Source of the DNA: Jeotgalibacillus sp. R-1-5s-1
GTDB taxonomy: Bacteria > Bacillota > Bacilli > Bacillales > Jeotgalibacillaceae
Direction of reading: 5' to 3'
Assembly: GCF_004405105.1 (NCBI RefSeq)
Contig: NZ_SORW01000053.1
Coordinates: 132,870 to 196,869, forward strand
Length of the DNA stretch: 64,000 nt
The notes beneath the pieces were generated by a model that was given only the letters and a program-made list of their open reading frames with translations, made no database searches and was not told the DNA's origin. The translations under genes were made by a program, and so were the position numbers. Each line of letters starts with the position of its first letter. Position 1 is the stretch's first letter. This document shows, in pieces, positions 9,453 through 19,204 of the stretch.

Positions 9453-9714
9453 GGGCCATATTCCCCCGAAGACTCCTGTGGCGGAAAGGGACAGGTGAAA
9501 CCGACTGTGCGCAGCACAGGTGGGTTCACCGCCCGGCCATCGAAAAGCGGAGGCGGGCGTTAAAGGACGTACAAACTGGACTTGCGCCGACGGAGATATA
9601 GCAAACACAGTGAACGGAGTGAGCTGATGTTGACTTATCGAACGAGGGGACGGGAAGTTTAATAGTCCCTGCCCGTCGCAGCTAGACAGCGGAAAGCAAA
9701 GGGGAATATGGGCC
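9453..9714 (+). repeat. Structured intergenic repeat, copy B (long form)
   Basis: A 262-bp element ending in gggccatattcccc and ggggaatatgggcc (13 of 14 pairs). Outside this, atgaaaac at 9431-9438 also matches gttttcat at 9716-9723. The interior contains GACTCCTGTGGCGGAAAG, ACAGGTG, GGTTCACCGCCCGGCC, an extra module of about 110 bp, then GTCGCAGCTAGACAGCGGAAAGC. The last block is shared with copy C but missing from copy A. The closing stem sequence is unrelated to the stems of A and C. Confidence 0.8.
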
Positions 9715-9750
9715 GGTTTTCATCTTATTCAACTAAATACGAAATATTAA

Positions 9751-9786
9751 AACCCCTCCGGATCATGATTCCGGAGGGGTTTTTTC
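9751..9786. terminator. Bidirectional terminator overlapping the recO stop codon
   Basis: ACCCCTCCGGA pairs with TCCGGAGGGGT. T-runs follow on the + strand (TTTTTT) and, on the minus strand, GGGGTTTTAAT. The recO stop codon at 9763-9765 lies in the loop, so the last recO codons encode one terminator arm. Confidence 0.88.
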
Positions 9787-10554
9787 GTCTTTATGAATGT
9801 CGCCGATGGTCTGCTTCATGCGGTCGAGCTGGTCGAGAAATGACCGGGATTTCAGGAATACGCCTACATACTCGTCGTAGTAAGTCCTGATCACCCTTTT
9901 CAGCTCCAGTTTAGTCGAATCGCTGACTGATAACTTACCGAGACGGTCAAGATCCAGAAAGTAAAACAGTCTGAGGAGACGGACTGCTTTTGCAGATAAA
10001 GGCAGTTTGTAGTCGTCCACTGAGCTGCAGCGATGGCACAAAAAGCCGTTCATTCTGAAGGAGAATGAGAAATCCCCCTCTCCCTGCCCGCAATTGACAC
10101 AGCGGTTCAGAACCGGCTCTACGCCAAACAGAGGGAGCAGCTTCAGTTCATAAATGTAACAGATGACTTCTTCATCGTAACCACTATTGATCAAACTGAA
10201 GCATTGTCTCGTTAATTCAAACAGGAATGGATTAGGTTTTCTGTCTTCGGTTGCTTTATCGAGCAGTTCTGCCATGAAGCTTGCGTGAGCTGCTTTATAA
10301 AGGTCTTCTTTCAGCACACGGCTGGATTGGAGCATTTCCCCCTGCTGGAGTGAACCCATACCCGAACCGCCCTGAATCAGGTACTGTGCGTGTGTGAACA
10401 TCTGGGAGACTGAAGACAGTCTGCTATTGGTTTTTTTGGCTCCCCGTGCCATGACGGCTGTTTTGCCAAGTTCTCTTGTAAAAAGAGTCACCACTTTATT
10501 TGTTTCACCGTAATCCTTTGTCCGTATAACAATCCCTTCACACTTTTGAAGCAT
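9763..10554 (-). CDS. recO: DNA repair protein RecO
   Basis: Recombination mediator that anneals single strands and loads RecA with RecR at gaps. The 263-residue protein has the N-terminal OB fold (CEGIVIRTKDYGETNKVVTLFTRE), a helical domain, and a four-cysteine zinc finger CVNCGQGEG...CHRCSS around residues 150-185. An AAAAGGAGA ribosome-binding site lies upstream of the ATG. The C-terminal tail DEKTPPES is encoded by the terminator hairpin. The small gene yqzL, which lies between recO and era in B. subtilis, is absent: only 36 nt separate the two genes here. Confidence 0.95.
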   Translation of the reverse strand: MLQKCEGIVIRTKDYGETNKVVTLFTRELGKTAVMARGAKKTNSRLSSVSQMFTHAQYLIQGGSGMGSLQQGEMLQSSRVLKEDLYKAAHASFMAELLDKATEDRKPNPFLFELTRQCFSLINSGYDEEVICYIYELKLLPLFGVEPVLNRCVNCGQGEGDFSFSFRMNGFLCHRCSSVDDYKLPLSAKAVRLLRLFYFLDLDRLGKLSVSDSTKLELKRVIRTYYDEYVGVFLKSRSFLDQLDRMKQTIGDIHKDEKTPPES

Positions 10555-10590
10555 GGTAAGGTCTCCTTTTAGCGTGCGTTCTGCCGGCGA

Positions 10591-11917
<1,327 letters not shown>

Positions 11918-11919
11918 TT

Positions 11920-11959
11920 AAAAAAAGGAGAAGACTTAACAACCGTTAAGTGATTCTCC
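11920..11959 (-). terminator. Terminator downstream of dgkA
   Basis: GGAGAA...CTTAAC (11927-11940) pairs with GTTAAG...TTCTCC (to 11959) with a small internal loop. On the minus strand it is followed by a run of seven T. Confidence 0.75.
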
Positions 11960-12018
11960 CTGCTTTTATCATTATACTATAAAACTGAGCATTTTTAAGT
12001 TAAAACGTTTCCACAGCC

Positions 12019-12384
12019 TCATAAAATTGCGAACAGTTTTGGAACGAATAAAATTAACCCGCCAATCGCGGCTGCAATGGCAAAAAACAGGACAGATGCG
12101 GCGGCCGCATCCTTTGCTTTTTTTGCAAGAGGATGAAGCTCCTCTGTGACAAGATCGACCGTACGCTCAATCGCTGTATTCATTAGTTCAAGAGCAAGTA
12201 CGCCCCCGATGAATAGAAGTAAAATCAGCCACTCAGTCCCATTCAGCTTTAATATAAAAGCCAATACGATCATGGCCAGACCGGCAACGGTATGAATTTT
12301 AAAATTTTGTTCGTTAAGAAACACGTCTTTTACACCGCTTGCAGCATATCGAAACGAGCGGATCAATTTTCTCACGTCCATCAT
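12019..12384 (-). CDS. dgkA: Diacylglycerol/undecaprenol kinase DgkA
   Basis: Small integral membrane kinase; in Gram-positives its main substrate is undecaprenol, recycling the lipid carrier for wall synthesis. The 121-residue protein has an N-terminal amphipathic part, three membrane segments (about 33-50, 53-70, 96-118), and the family catalytic stretch ELMNTAIERTVDLVTEE at 66-82. The ATG overlaps the ybeY stop (TGATG), suggesting coupling in the pgpH-ybeY-dgkA operon. The N-terminal ATG ATG gives two possible adjacent starts. Confidence 0.93.
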   Translation of the reverse strand: MMDVRKLIRSFRYAASGVKDVFLNEQNFKIHTVAGLAMIVLAFILKLNGTEWLILLLFIGGVLALELMNTAIERTVDLVTEELHPLAKKAKDAAAASVLFFAIAAAIGGLILFVPKLFAIL

Positions 12385-12857
12385 CAGGACCTCGACAGGC
12401 CAAATTCCTCTAAAATGTCATTTTGTCGACCAAACATCACTGCTTCATCCGATTCCTTCATATGGTCATATCCTAAAAGATGCAAAAATCCGTGTAAAGC
12501 CAGGAATCCAAGCTCTCTTGAAAAGGAATGTCCGTACTCCTCTGCCTGTTCTTTTGCTTTCGGTACAGAAATGATGATGTCTCCAAGGATTCTTTCAAGA
12601 TCTGATTCTCCCGTGATTTCCATTTCATCCTCACCGAGTTCTTCCATGGCAAATGAGATGACATCTGTCGCCTGGTCCTTTTGACGGTATTCACGGTTAA
12701 TTTCCTGAATGCGCTCATCTGTTACAAAGGTGACCGAGCATTCCCCGTTTTCAACACCTTCTTTTTCAGCTGCAAAGGTCAGAAGCCTGCTTACAAGGCT
12801 CTTATCATCCTCAGTGAGACCCTCTGTTTCGTCGATAAAATCTATGTGTAGTGTCAT
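12384..12857 (-). CDS. ybeY: Endoribonuclease YbeY
   Basis: Metal-dependent single-strand RNA endonuclease needed for 16S rRNA 3'-end maturation and ribosome quality control. The 157-residue protein has the hallmark zinc motif [11 protein letters not shown] near residues 123-133, with three histidines. Its ATGA overlaps the end of pgpH and its stop overlaps the dgkA start, so the three genes are tightly coupled. The ybeY-era proximity is conserved across Firmicutes and fits a shared role in small-subunit maturation. Confidence 0.95.
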   Translation of the reverse strand: MTLHIDFIDETEGLTEDDKSLVSRLLTFAAEKEGVENGECSVTFVTDERIQEINREYRQKDQATDVISFAMEELGEDEMEITGESDLERILGDIIISVPKAKEQAEEYGHSFSRELGFLALHGFLHLLGYDHMKESDEAVMFGRQNDILEEFGLSRS

Positions 12858-15010
12858 GCCTGCTTCTTCCTTTCTTCTTTTTTAAATTCCGGGTATTCAA
12901 TCCTTGAATGAAAGATCCCGTTCAGGGTTTCACAGAACACCCGCTTAATAATTTCGAGCTCTTTCAATGTTAAGTCTGACTCATTAAACTGGCCATCCTG
13001 AAGCCGATCCTGAACGATTGACTGAACAAGCTGACGGATTTTCTCTGCGTTCGGCTCCTTCATGGATCTTACTGCAGCCTCCACACTGTCGGCAACCGAA
13101 ATTACTGCCGCCTCTCTGGATTGAGGCTTTGGCCCCGGGTATCGGTATTCTGCTTCTTTCGGGTCAAATCCATTCTCTTTTGCCTTATAATAAAAAAACT
13201 TTAACAGCGTGGTGCCGTGGTGCTGTTCTGCAATATCGATAAATTCCTGAGGCAGCTTATATTTTCTAAGCATTTCAGCCCCCTCAACTGCGTGGGCAAT
13301 AATGATATCCCTTGACGTTTCAGGGGACAGCCGGTCATGTGGGTTCTGGTTGGATATCTGGTTTTCAATAAAGTAATGAGGACGTTTCGTTTTCCCGATG
13401 TCATGATAATAACAGCCGACACGGGCAAGTAACCCGTTCGCCCCGATTGCTTCACATGCCGCTTCAGCCAGGTTCGCTACCATGACGCTATGATGATAGG
13501 TGCCGGGTGCTTCTGTCAATATCTTTTTTAGCAAAGGATGATTCGGATTTGACAGTTCAACCAGCTTCATCGTAGAAAGAATCCCGAATCCGGCTTCAAA
13601 AAGCGGTAACAGCCCGATCGTCAAAATAGACGCAAGAATCCCGGAAACAACTGCAAACACTGCAAATAGCGCATAGTCAACAGTCGAAAACTGAGCGTTT
13701 TCTATGAGCATCAGTGACATAAGGAACAAAATATTCGCTGTTGATACAAACAATCCGGCTCTCAGAAGATGAGTACGTCTTCTGCTGTTCGATAAAAACA
13801 GGATCCCTGCCAATCCGCTGAATAAGAAATATAAAGATACTTCCACATTAACAGACCCTGTGATCGTATCATTAAACACAATACTCGCACATACAGCCTG
13901 GAGCATGGTTATGGTTAAAGCCACTCTCGTATTAATCATACTTTTCAGCAACATCGGAGCCATTGCTGCAGGAAACAGATATCCGATCTGGAGAATATCG
14001 AGCTCCCTCACCAGTTCTGTCACCTTCATCAGTCCGAGAGATAATAGAAAGATCATACTGACCAGTACAAGGTAGGTCTGCTTTTTATCACGCGAGATTT
14101 TCCATGAAGAAAACAGAAAATGGATCACAAAAATGATCAGCAGTGAAAAAATAATGAGACCAATATACGGTAATACCGACGCGTCATTCGTCGTAAGCCC
14201 AAGTGCCTCGAGTTGTCTGTATACATCACGATCAATCAGGTAACCTTCCTGAACAATTACCTGTCCCTCAAGAATCTGTACCGGCTCTACGGATTCGCGG
14301 GCCTGCAGAATTCTTGCTTCTGTCTGCTCAGGATCAAACAGATTATTTTCTATAATGGCAAAACGGGCAAGTTCAATTGAGGCATTTCTTAAGCCTTCAC
14401 TGAAGGACAGTGACGACAAATTATTCTGCACTTCCGTTCTTGCTGCACTGACTTCATCCTGCCTGATCGGCTCCTCCATAATCTGCTCAATCTGGCGGAC
14501 TGTCAGGATTTTCGCTTCTTCCAACGCTTCATCACTGGAGGATAAAAGCTGGATGAGTATATCATCGCTAATATTTTCGGTTACGTTTTCAGACACGTCC
14601 TCAGAAAGCGCTGACTTTAAAGAGGCCAGCCTTTCTTCGTTAACCCCCGCATCAGAAGACGGCTCTGTCGGCTCAGAGCTCGGAGTATCCAAATTAAAGT
14701 CCATGGCAAAGTCATATATGGAGGAGGTCAGCGAAGTGCGGTTATCGACCACCTCAGGACGATAGACATACACTTCTTCCACTTCTGACGCAGCACGCTC
14801 CTGTTCAATTTCTGTTCTTCTTTCATCAACAATCGTTTTAGGGGACCGTATCGTTTCTTCAGCAACCGAAAACAGGCTGATATTGTATGTCTCTGTTCTG
14901 ACATGACTGATCAGCAGGATAAACACAAAAACCGCAACAAGACTCAGCAGGATCCATTTAAAAAAAGTATAACTGAGTATGTTTTTTGTACGCTGGATCC
15001 AATTTTCCAT
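12854..15010 (-). CDS. pgpH: Cyclic-di-AMP phosphodiesterase PgpH (7TM-HD)
   Basis: Membrane enzyme that degrades c-di-AMP, the second messenger for potassium and osmotic balance. The protein is about 718 residues. It has an N-terminal membrane helix, a large extracytoplasmic 7TMR-HDED domain (about 50-260), seven membrane helices (about 275-460), and a C-terminal cytosolic HD domain with [36 protein letters not shown] start at the ATG at 15010 because GGGAG lies 8 nt upstream. The TTG at 15034 lacks such a site. It heads the pgpH-ybeY-dgkA operon and follows two terminators. Confidence 0.94.
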   Translation of the reverse strand: MENWIQRTKNILSYTFFKWILLSLVAVFVFILLISHVRTETYNISLFSVAEETIRSPKTIVDERRTEIEQERAASEVEEVYVYRPEVVDNRTSLTSSIYDFAMDFNLDTPSSEPTEPSSDAGVNEERLASLKSALSEDVSENVTENISDDILIQLLSSSDEALEEAKILTVRQIEQIMEEPIRQDEVSAARTEVQNNLSSLSFSEGLRNASIELARFAIIENNLFDPEQTEARILQARESVEPVQILEGQVIVQEGYLIDRDVYRQLEALGLTTNDASVLPYIGLIIFSLLIIFVIHFLFSSWKISRDKKQTYLVLVSMIFLLSLGLMKVTELVRELDILQIGYLFPAAMAPMLLKSMINTRVALTITMLQAVCASIVFNDTITGSVNVEVSLYFLFSGLAGILFLSNSRRRTHLLRAGLFVSTANILFLMSLMLIENAQFSTVDYALFAVFAVVSGILASILTIGLLPLFEAGFGILSTMKLVELSNPNHPLLKKILTEAPGTYHHSVMVANLAEAACEAIGANGLLARVGCYYHDIGKTKRPHYFIENQISNQNPHDRLSPETSRDIIIAHAVEGAEMLRKYKLPQEFIDIAEQHHGTTLLKFFYYKAKENGFDPKEAEYRYPGPKPQSREAAVISVADSVEAAVRSMKEPNAEKIRQLVQSIVQDRLQDGQFNESDLTLKELEIIKRVFCETLNGIFHSRIEYPEFKKEERKKQA

Positions 15011-15103
15011 TCCATTCACTCCCGGATGAAACAAAATGTATGTAAATAAGACACGATATTACTTTTAGTACAGTATAGCAGAAAAAACCAGCTGGAAAAT
15101 AAA

Positions 15104-15136
15104 AAGTCGGTATTTCCCGGGTGAAAATACCGACTC
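15104..15136 (-). terminator. Second terminator after phoH
   Basis: AGTCGGTATTT pairs with AAATACCGACT, followed on the minus strand by TTTTTATTTT. It lies 75 nt beyond phoH and 94 nt before pgpH. Confidence 0.85.
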
Positions 15137-15153
15137 TGTCAATACAAGAAAAA

Positions 15154-15203
15154 AGACACCATGCCGCAGTCCGATAAGGACCTTCAGCATGGTATCTTTA
15201 AGG
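15154..15203 (-). terminator. First terminator after phoH
   Basis: GATACCATGC pairs with GCATGGTGTC around a structured loop. On the minus strand it is followed by TTTTTTCTTG. Together with 15104-15136 it forms a double terminator that insulates the pgpH operon. Confidence 0.85.
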
Positions 15204-15213
15204 CTTAACTCCT

Positions 15214-16176
15214 TTATTCTGTTCCGCCTTCATACGCACCAATAATTTTTGAAACGAGTGGATGTCTCACTACATCGGTCTTTTCGAGATATTGAAACCC
15301 GATCCCCGGTACATTGCGAAGCCGTTTCTGTGCTGCCACTAAGCCCGACTCCATTCCCTTCGGCAGGTCAACCTGACTCTGGTCTCCGGTAATGACCATT
15401 TTCGAACCGAAACCAAGACGCGTCAGAAACATCTTCATCTGTGCATTGGTTGTATTCTGCGCTTCATCAAGAATGACAAAAGCGTCGTCGAGTGTGCGCC
15501 CTCTCATATAGGCAAGAGGTGCAATTTCGATAATGCCTCTTTCAATGAACCGCTGAGTCTGATCGGGTCCAAGCACATCATTCAGCGCATCGTACAATGG
15601 ACGCAGATAAGGGTCCACTTTTTCCTTCAGATCTCCCGGCAGGAAGCCTAGGCTCTCCCCTGCTTCGACAGCAGGACGGGTCAAAATAATCTTTTTAACT
15701 TTATTATTTTTCAATGCATGGACGGCCATAACGACAGCCAGGTATGTTTTCCCTGTCCCTGCAGGACCAATTCCAAATACAAGATCTTTTTTACGGATTT
15801 CAGTAATGTACTGGCGCTGGCCCATCGTTTTGGCCCGGATTGATTTGCCTTTTGCACTTTTGGTGATTTCTTCGTTATAGAGCTCGTTAAAGTACTCAAT
15901 CGTTCCTCTTAAAGCCATCTGCACAGCATAAATGACATCCCGCTGACTGATTTGAATGCCCTTTCTGATGACAGTCAATAACTCGTTAATGACTTTTCCG
16001 GCACGTTCAATACCTTCTTCTGTACCCGTAATACGTAATGATTCGCCTCTCGACACAATCGATACATCCAGGTCTTCTTCAATGGTTTTCAGGTGAGCAT
16101 CTGATGTCCCAAATAAAGCAACTGCTTCATTAGGGTCTTCGAGTGGGTAATCCACAGTAATTCGCTGTTCAATCAT
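15214..16176 (-). CDS. phoH: PhoH family ATPase
   Basis: Cytosolic P-loop ATPase with helicase-like fold, often linked to RNA metabolism and phosphate stress; the precise job is unclear. The 320-residue protein has an N-terminal KH-like RNA-binding segment (residues 1-70), Walker A GPAGTGKT at 137-144, Walker B VILDEAQN near 230, and a sensor TRLGFGSKMVITGDQSQVDLP. The start overlaps the yqfD stop by 4 nt. The order yqfC-yqfD-phoH-pgpH-ybeY is conserved in Bacillales. In sporulation it may be co-transcribed with yqfCD. Confidence 0.95.
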   Translation of the reverse strand: MIEQRITVDYPLEDPNEAVALFGTSDAHLKTIEEDLDVSIVSRGESLRITGTEEGIERAGKVINELLTVIRKGIQISQRDVIYAVQMALRGTIEYFNELYNEEITKSAKGKSIRAKTMGQRQYITEIRKKDLVFGIGPAGTGKTYLAVVMAVHALKNNKVKKIILTRPAVEAGESLGFLPGDLKEKVDPYLRPLYDALNDVLGPDQTQRFIERGIIEIAPLAYMRGRTLDDAFVILDEAQNTTNAQMKMFLTRLGFGSKMVITGDQSQVDLPKGMESGLVAAQKRLRNVPGIGFQYLEKTDVVRHPLVSKIIGAYEGGTE

Positions 16177-17354
16177 TCGCGTGTCTCCTCAGTAAAAGGT
16201 TTAACTTCAGCAATTTCTTCTAATGCTTGGTAATAGATTGTTAGCTTTACTTTACCATTCTCAATTTGTTCATGCAAAATTTTTTCCTTTGTAATTGTGC
16301 CGGTTCCCCCAGTCTGTGCCAATACTTGTTTGGCACCGATTTTAATCCCTGCCTCTTTTATTTGTTCCATGGTCAATTTCTTTTTTGCTTTTTTTACTTC
16401 TTTATGATTTGTATGGATCACTTCAATAGGCACTTTCCAGCCAAATACATCAAATGTCTTTACCACCCGGTCCTTCTGATGTATAGAAAATGACGCCCGG
16501 TTAATGTGGATATCAGGCGTTTTAACATCTCCTGTCTGCAGTGCATAGGAGCTGTACTGTTTCCCCGTTAAAGTATAGATCATGGTATCAACAGGAATAG
16601 TAACATTTGTTTCATACCAGGTATTGGCGTACACTTCACCGGAAGCATGAATCGCTTTTTCCTTCCCCTCAGCACCGATAAATCCGGACACTAAAAGCTC
16701 TCCTTTTTTCACAACCTGATACCGTTCCTTGACTGGTGTACCGGCATCGATCAGCATCCTCTGTACGGTCCCGGTTTTTGAAGCGACAAGATGTGCAGCT
16801 TCATCTTTCGCAGTCGGGGGAAGCTCTTTCTTTTCTCTAATATGTACGGTCAGTCTCGTTCCATTCCATTCAAAACCCGCCCACGAAATCTGTTCAATGG
16901 ATTGATACAGGCTGGAGATGACCTCTTTTTCAGATGATAACTGCCTCATCAGTGCACCACTCTGGTACCCATTCAAACGGAGAAGCTCCTCTGCCTCTGT
17001 CCGAACCTCAGGACTGCCGCCTTCAACATTAATTCCCCATAAAAACTGTAGACTTCCATAAAACATCAGACACGCAATACATAATGCAAGTATAATACTG
17101 ATGCGGCTCTGCATTTTCAGGAGGTAGTAATAAACGCCACCTCCCTGCGATAGAGACACAGCGCACCCTTTTTTAAATGCCGCGCGCCTGAGACTGCTGA
17201 TTGCCTGCAGACGGATCAGAAAAGTAATTTCCTCCGGTCCTGTTTCCTGCAGCATTCTGATTTCAACTTTTTTTAATGACAACTCTGCAATCAGCAGCTG
17301 CCTTCCTTCCCCTTTAACACGAACATGGACGTATCCGGGTAATGTTCTGTTCAT
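16173..17354 (-). CDS. yqfD: Sporulation protein YqfD
   Basis: A 393-residue sporulation membrane protein of the YqfD (SpoIV-like) family. It has a soluble N-terminus, one clear membrane segment at about residues 90-110 (IILALCIACLMFYGSLQFLW), and a long region that resembles stage IV sporulation domains. B. subtilis yqfD is transcribed by sigma-E in the mother cell; the molecular role is poorly defined. It overlaps yqfC by 4 nt and phoH by 4 nt, so yqfC-yqfD-phoH should be one transcript whose entry point is the hairpin-embedded site before yqfC. Confidence 0.9.
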   Translation of the reverse strand: MNRTLPGYVHVRVKGEGRQLLIAELSLKKVEIRMLQETGPEEITFLIRLQAISSLRRAAFKKGCAVSLSQGGGVYYYLLKMQSRISIILALCIACLMFYGSLQFLWGINVEGGSPEVRTEAEELLRLNGYQSGALMRQLSSEKEVISSLYQSIEQISWAGFEWNGTRLTVHIREKKELPPTAKDEAAHLVASKTGTVQRMLIDAGTPVKERYQVVKKGELLVSGFIGAEGKEKAIHASGEVYANTWYETNVTIPVDTMIYTLTGKQYSSYALQTGDVKTPDIHINRASFSIHQKDRVVKTFDVFGWKVPIEVIHTNHKEVKKAKKKLTMEQIKEAGIKIGAKQVLAQTGGTGTITKEKILHEQIENGKVKLTIYYQALEEIAEVKPFTEETRE

Positions 17355-17638
17355 TCAGGATGTTCCTTGTGATACTCAATTCTCACATCTTCAACAATAC
17401 CCCTTACTGTCACCTGTTCATTCGTCATAGCTGAAATGAGCAGATCCTGTCCGGCAATCAGTACTTTTCCGCAACCGGAAGAAAAAGCAATATTTCTGTC
17501 TGAGTAAAACAGTAACCCCTTATGATTTTCAATAAATAAAAGCTGTCTCCCAATCCAGACGATCTTCGGGATATCGTAAATGATATCCTCAGGCAATCTG
17601 AGCAGAGCTTGTGCAGACTCCATCCACTTTGTTTTCAT
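17351..17638 (-). CDS. yqfC: Sporulation protein YqfC
   Basis: Small protein of the YqfC/YabP family, 95 residues, usually expressed under sigma-E with yqfD. The hallmark stretch LRLPEDIIYDIPKIVWIGRQLLFIENHKGLLFYSD is visible near residues 12-46. I start at the ATG at 17638. The longer frame to 17686 reads through a terminator-like hairpin and lacks a ribosome-binding site. GGGAGGG, the ribosome-binding site, lies in the 3' arm of that hairpin, which may control translation. Family members are implicated in coat or envelope assembly, but the function is not established. Confidence 0.9.
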   Translation of the reverse strand: MKTKWMESAQALLRLPEDIIYDIPKIVWIGRQLLFIENHKGLLFYSDRNIAFSSGCGKVLIAGQDLLISAMTNEQVTVRGIVEDVRIEYHKEHPE

Positions 17639-17684
17639 AAAAACAGCCCTCCCTCTGTTTACTATATGTAAACAGAGGGAGGGC
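17639..17684 (-). terminator. Terminator of the nfeD-floA operon carrying the yqfC ribosome-binding site
   Basis: A perfect 16-bp stem (17646-17661 with 17669-17684) with loop ctatatg, followed on the minus strand by TGTTTTT and then the yqfC ATG. It sits 11 nt after the stop of the 17696 gene. The second arm contains GGGAGGG, the only ribosome-binding site for yqfC. The loop edge contains CATATAGTA on the minus strand, close to the sigma-E/K -10 consensus. Confidence 0.85.
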
Positions 17685-17695
17685 AATGAAAAACT

Positions 17696-18166
17696 TTATC
17701 TTTTATTTCCTCGGTAATGCTGCTTAGATCTCGGCGGTCCCAGAACCTCCGAGAAAATGATTCCGTTCACGAGGTCCTTTGAATCCAGACCATCATTGAT
17801 CGTGAGGTCCGATTCCTTTATTGGATCTTTTTTCGGTTTTAATGATGAAACTCTTGGCGCTGAAGCAGGTTTTTCGACTTCTATTTTTGCTGCAGCCGCC
17901 TGTTTCACCCGATCAGGTCTTTTTACAGGTTGTCTGCCTGTTTTTGATTTTTCAATCTCAGCACGTTGCTTCTCATACTCACTCGCAAGTTCTTTTGCAT
18001 GACGATCGAACGTTTCACGCAGATTTTTTGCTTTTTTCTGAGGCTGTTGCTGATTGCTTTGCGGCACAGGAGCAGGTTTAGGCTTTTCATTCGGCTCCTC
18101 TTTTTTCTTCTGATTATTGATGAGACTGATGACCCCAGCAATAATGGCCATGATAATCAGTTCCAT
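17696..18166 (-). CDS. Hypothetical protein in the floA operon (position of yqfB)
   Basis: I do not recognise a function. The 156-residue protein has an N-terminal hydrophobic segment (MELIIMAIIAGVISLI). A low-complexity K/P/Q/E-rich linker with predicted coiled-coil character follows (residues 60-85). A short C-terminal motif, DSKDLVNGIIFSEVLGPPRS, I recall as recurring in Bacillaceae proteins from this locus. Its place as third gene of nfeD-floA corresponds to yqfB of B. subtilis, but yqfB there is much smaller, so I do not transfer the name. A membrane-tethered accessory of the flotillin system is plausible by context. Confidence 0.8.
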   Translation of the reverse strand: MELIIMAIIAGVISLINNQKKKEEPNEKPKPAPVPQSNQQQPQKKAKNLRETFDRHAKELASEYEKQRAEIEKSKTGRQPVKRPDRVKQAAAAKIEVEKPASAPRVSSLKPKKDPIKESDLTINDGLDSKDLVNGIIFSEVLGPPRSKQHYRGNKR

Positions 18167-18193
18167 GGAGCAGGCCTCCTTTCATTCCCGGCC

Positions 18194-19195
18194 TTATTTT
18201 TTCTTGCTGTCATCTTTGCCGCCGGAGATCTTTCCGATAGAATCGCGCATCCCCGTATCAGCATCAATGTTTTTAATATTCATGTAATCCATTACACCAA
18301 TATTCCCTTCACGAAGCGCTTCAGCCATAGCAAGTGGTACCTCTGCTTCCGCTTCCACAACCTTCGCCTTCATTTCCTCAACGCGGGCTCTCATTTCCTG
18401 TTCCTGCGCTACGGCCATGGCACGACGCTCTTCCGCTTTCGCCTGGGCAATATTCTTGTCAGCCTCAGCCTGTTCAGTCTGAAGTTCAGCACCGATGTTT
18501 TTGCCGATGTCAACATCCGCAATATCAATCGACAGAATTTCAAACGCTGTTCCTGAATCAAGACCTTTACCTAAAACCGTTTGTGAAATCAGATCAGGAT
18601 TTTCAAGCACTTTCTTATGGTTATCACTTGAACCGATTGTACTGACAATCCCTTCACCAACACGGGCCACAACTGTATCTTCACCCGCACCACCGACAAG
18701 ACGGTCAATATTTGCACGTACCGTAATACGCGCCTTTGCTTTTACTTCAATCCCATCCATTGCCACACCGGCGATAAATGGTGTTTCGATTACCTTAGGG
18801 TTTACACTCATCTGAACAGCCTGTAATACATCACGACCCGCAAGGTCAATCGCAGCACAGCGTTCAAAGGCAAGTTCAATATTCGCACGCTGGGCAGCAA
18901 TCAGTGCGTTAACAACGCGGTCTACGTTACCACCTGCAAGATAGTGACTTTCAAGCTGATTAATGCTGACATCCACACCAGCTTTATGTGCTTTAATCAT
19001 CGGATTAATGACGCGACTAGGAATTACCCTTCTTAATCTCATCCCGATTAACGTAAAGATACTGACTTTAACACCTGCAGCCAATGCCGAGATCCATAGT
19101 GTAACCGGTACAAACGTAAACAGCACACTAAGGGCAATTACTGCAGCAACAACGATAATAATTAATGTAATTGCTTCTGTTCCCATTCCATTCAC
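18194..19195 (-). CDS. floA: Flotillin-like protein FloA (YqfA)
   Basis: Membrane scaffold that organises functional membrane microdomains. In B. subtilis it is part of the sigma-W response to envelope stress. The 333-residue protein has an N-terminal membrane hairpin (residues 8-48), the SPFH/PHB-like domain, and a long C-terminal coiled coil rich in A/E/K/Q ([21 protein letters not shown] and following). The sequence [26 protein letters not shown] is characteristic. It is 9 nt from nfeD and shares its sigma-W-type promoter. Confidence 0.96.
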   Translation of the reverse strand: MNGMGTEAITLIIIVVAAVIALSVLFTFVPVTLWISALAAGVKVSIFTLIGMRLRRVIPSRVINPMIKAHKAGVDVSINQLESHYLAGGNVDRVVNALIAAQRANIELAFERCAAIDLAGRDVLQAVQMSVNPKVIETPFIAGVAMDGIEVKAKARITVRANIDRLVGGAGEDTVVARVGEGIVSTIGSSDNHKKVLENPDLISQTVLGKGLDSGTAFEILSIDIADVDIGKNIGAELQTEQAEADKNIAQAKAEERRAMAVAQEQEMRARVEEMKAKVVEAEAEVPLAMAEALREGNIGVMDYMNIKNIDADTGMRDSIGKISGGKDDSKKK

Positions 19196-19204
19196 TCCCT
19201 AAAT

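Noticed and set aside
12292..12684. 130-codon + strand frame across dgkA/ybeY
   Set aside because: Antisense to two certain genes and no ribosome-binding site.
14355..14765. Open frame of 136 codons on the + strand
   Set aside because: Antisense to pgpH; serine-rich shadow of acidic coding sequence, no translation signals.
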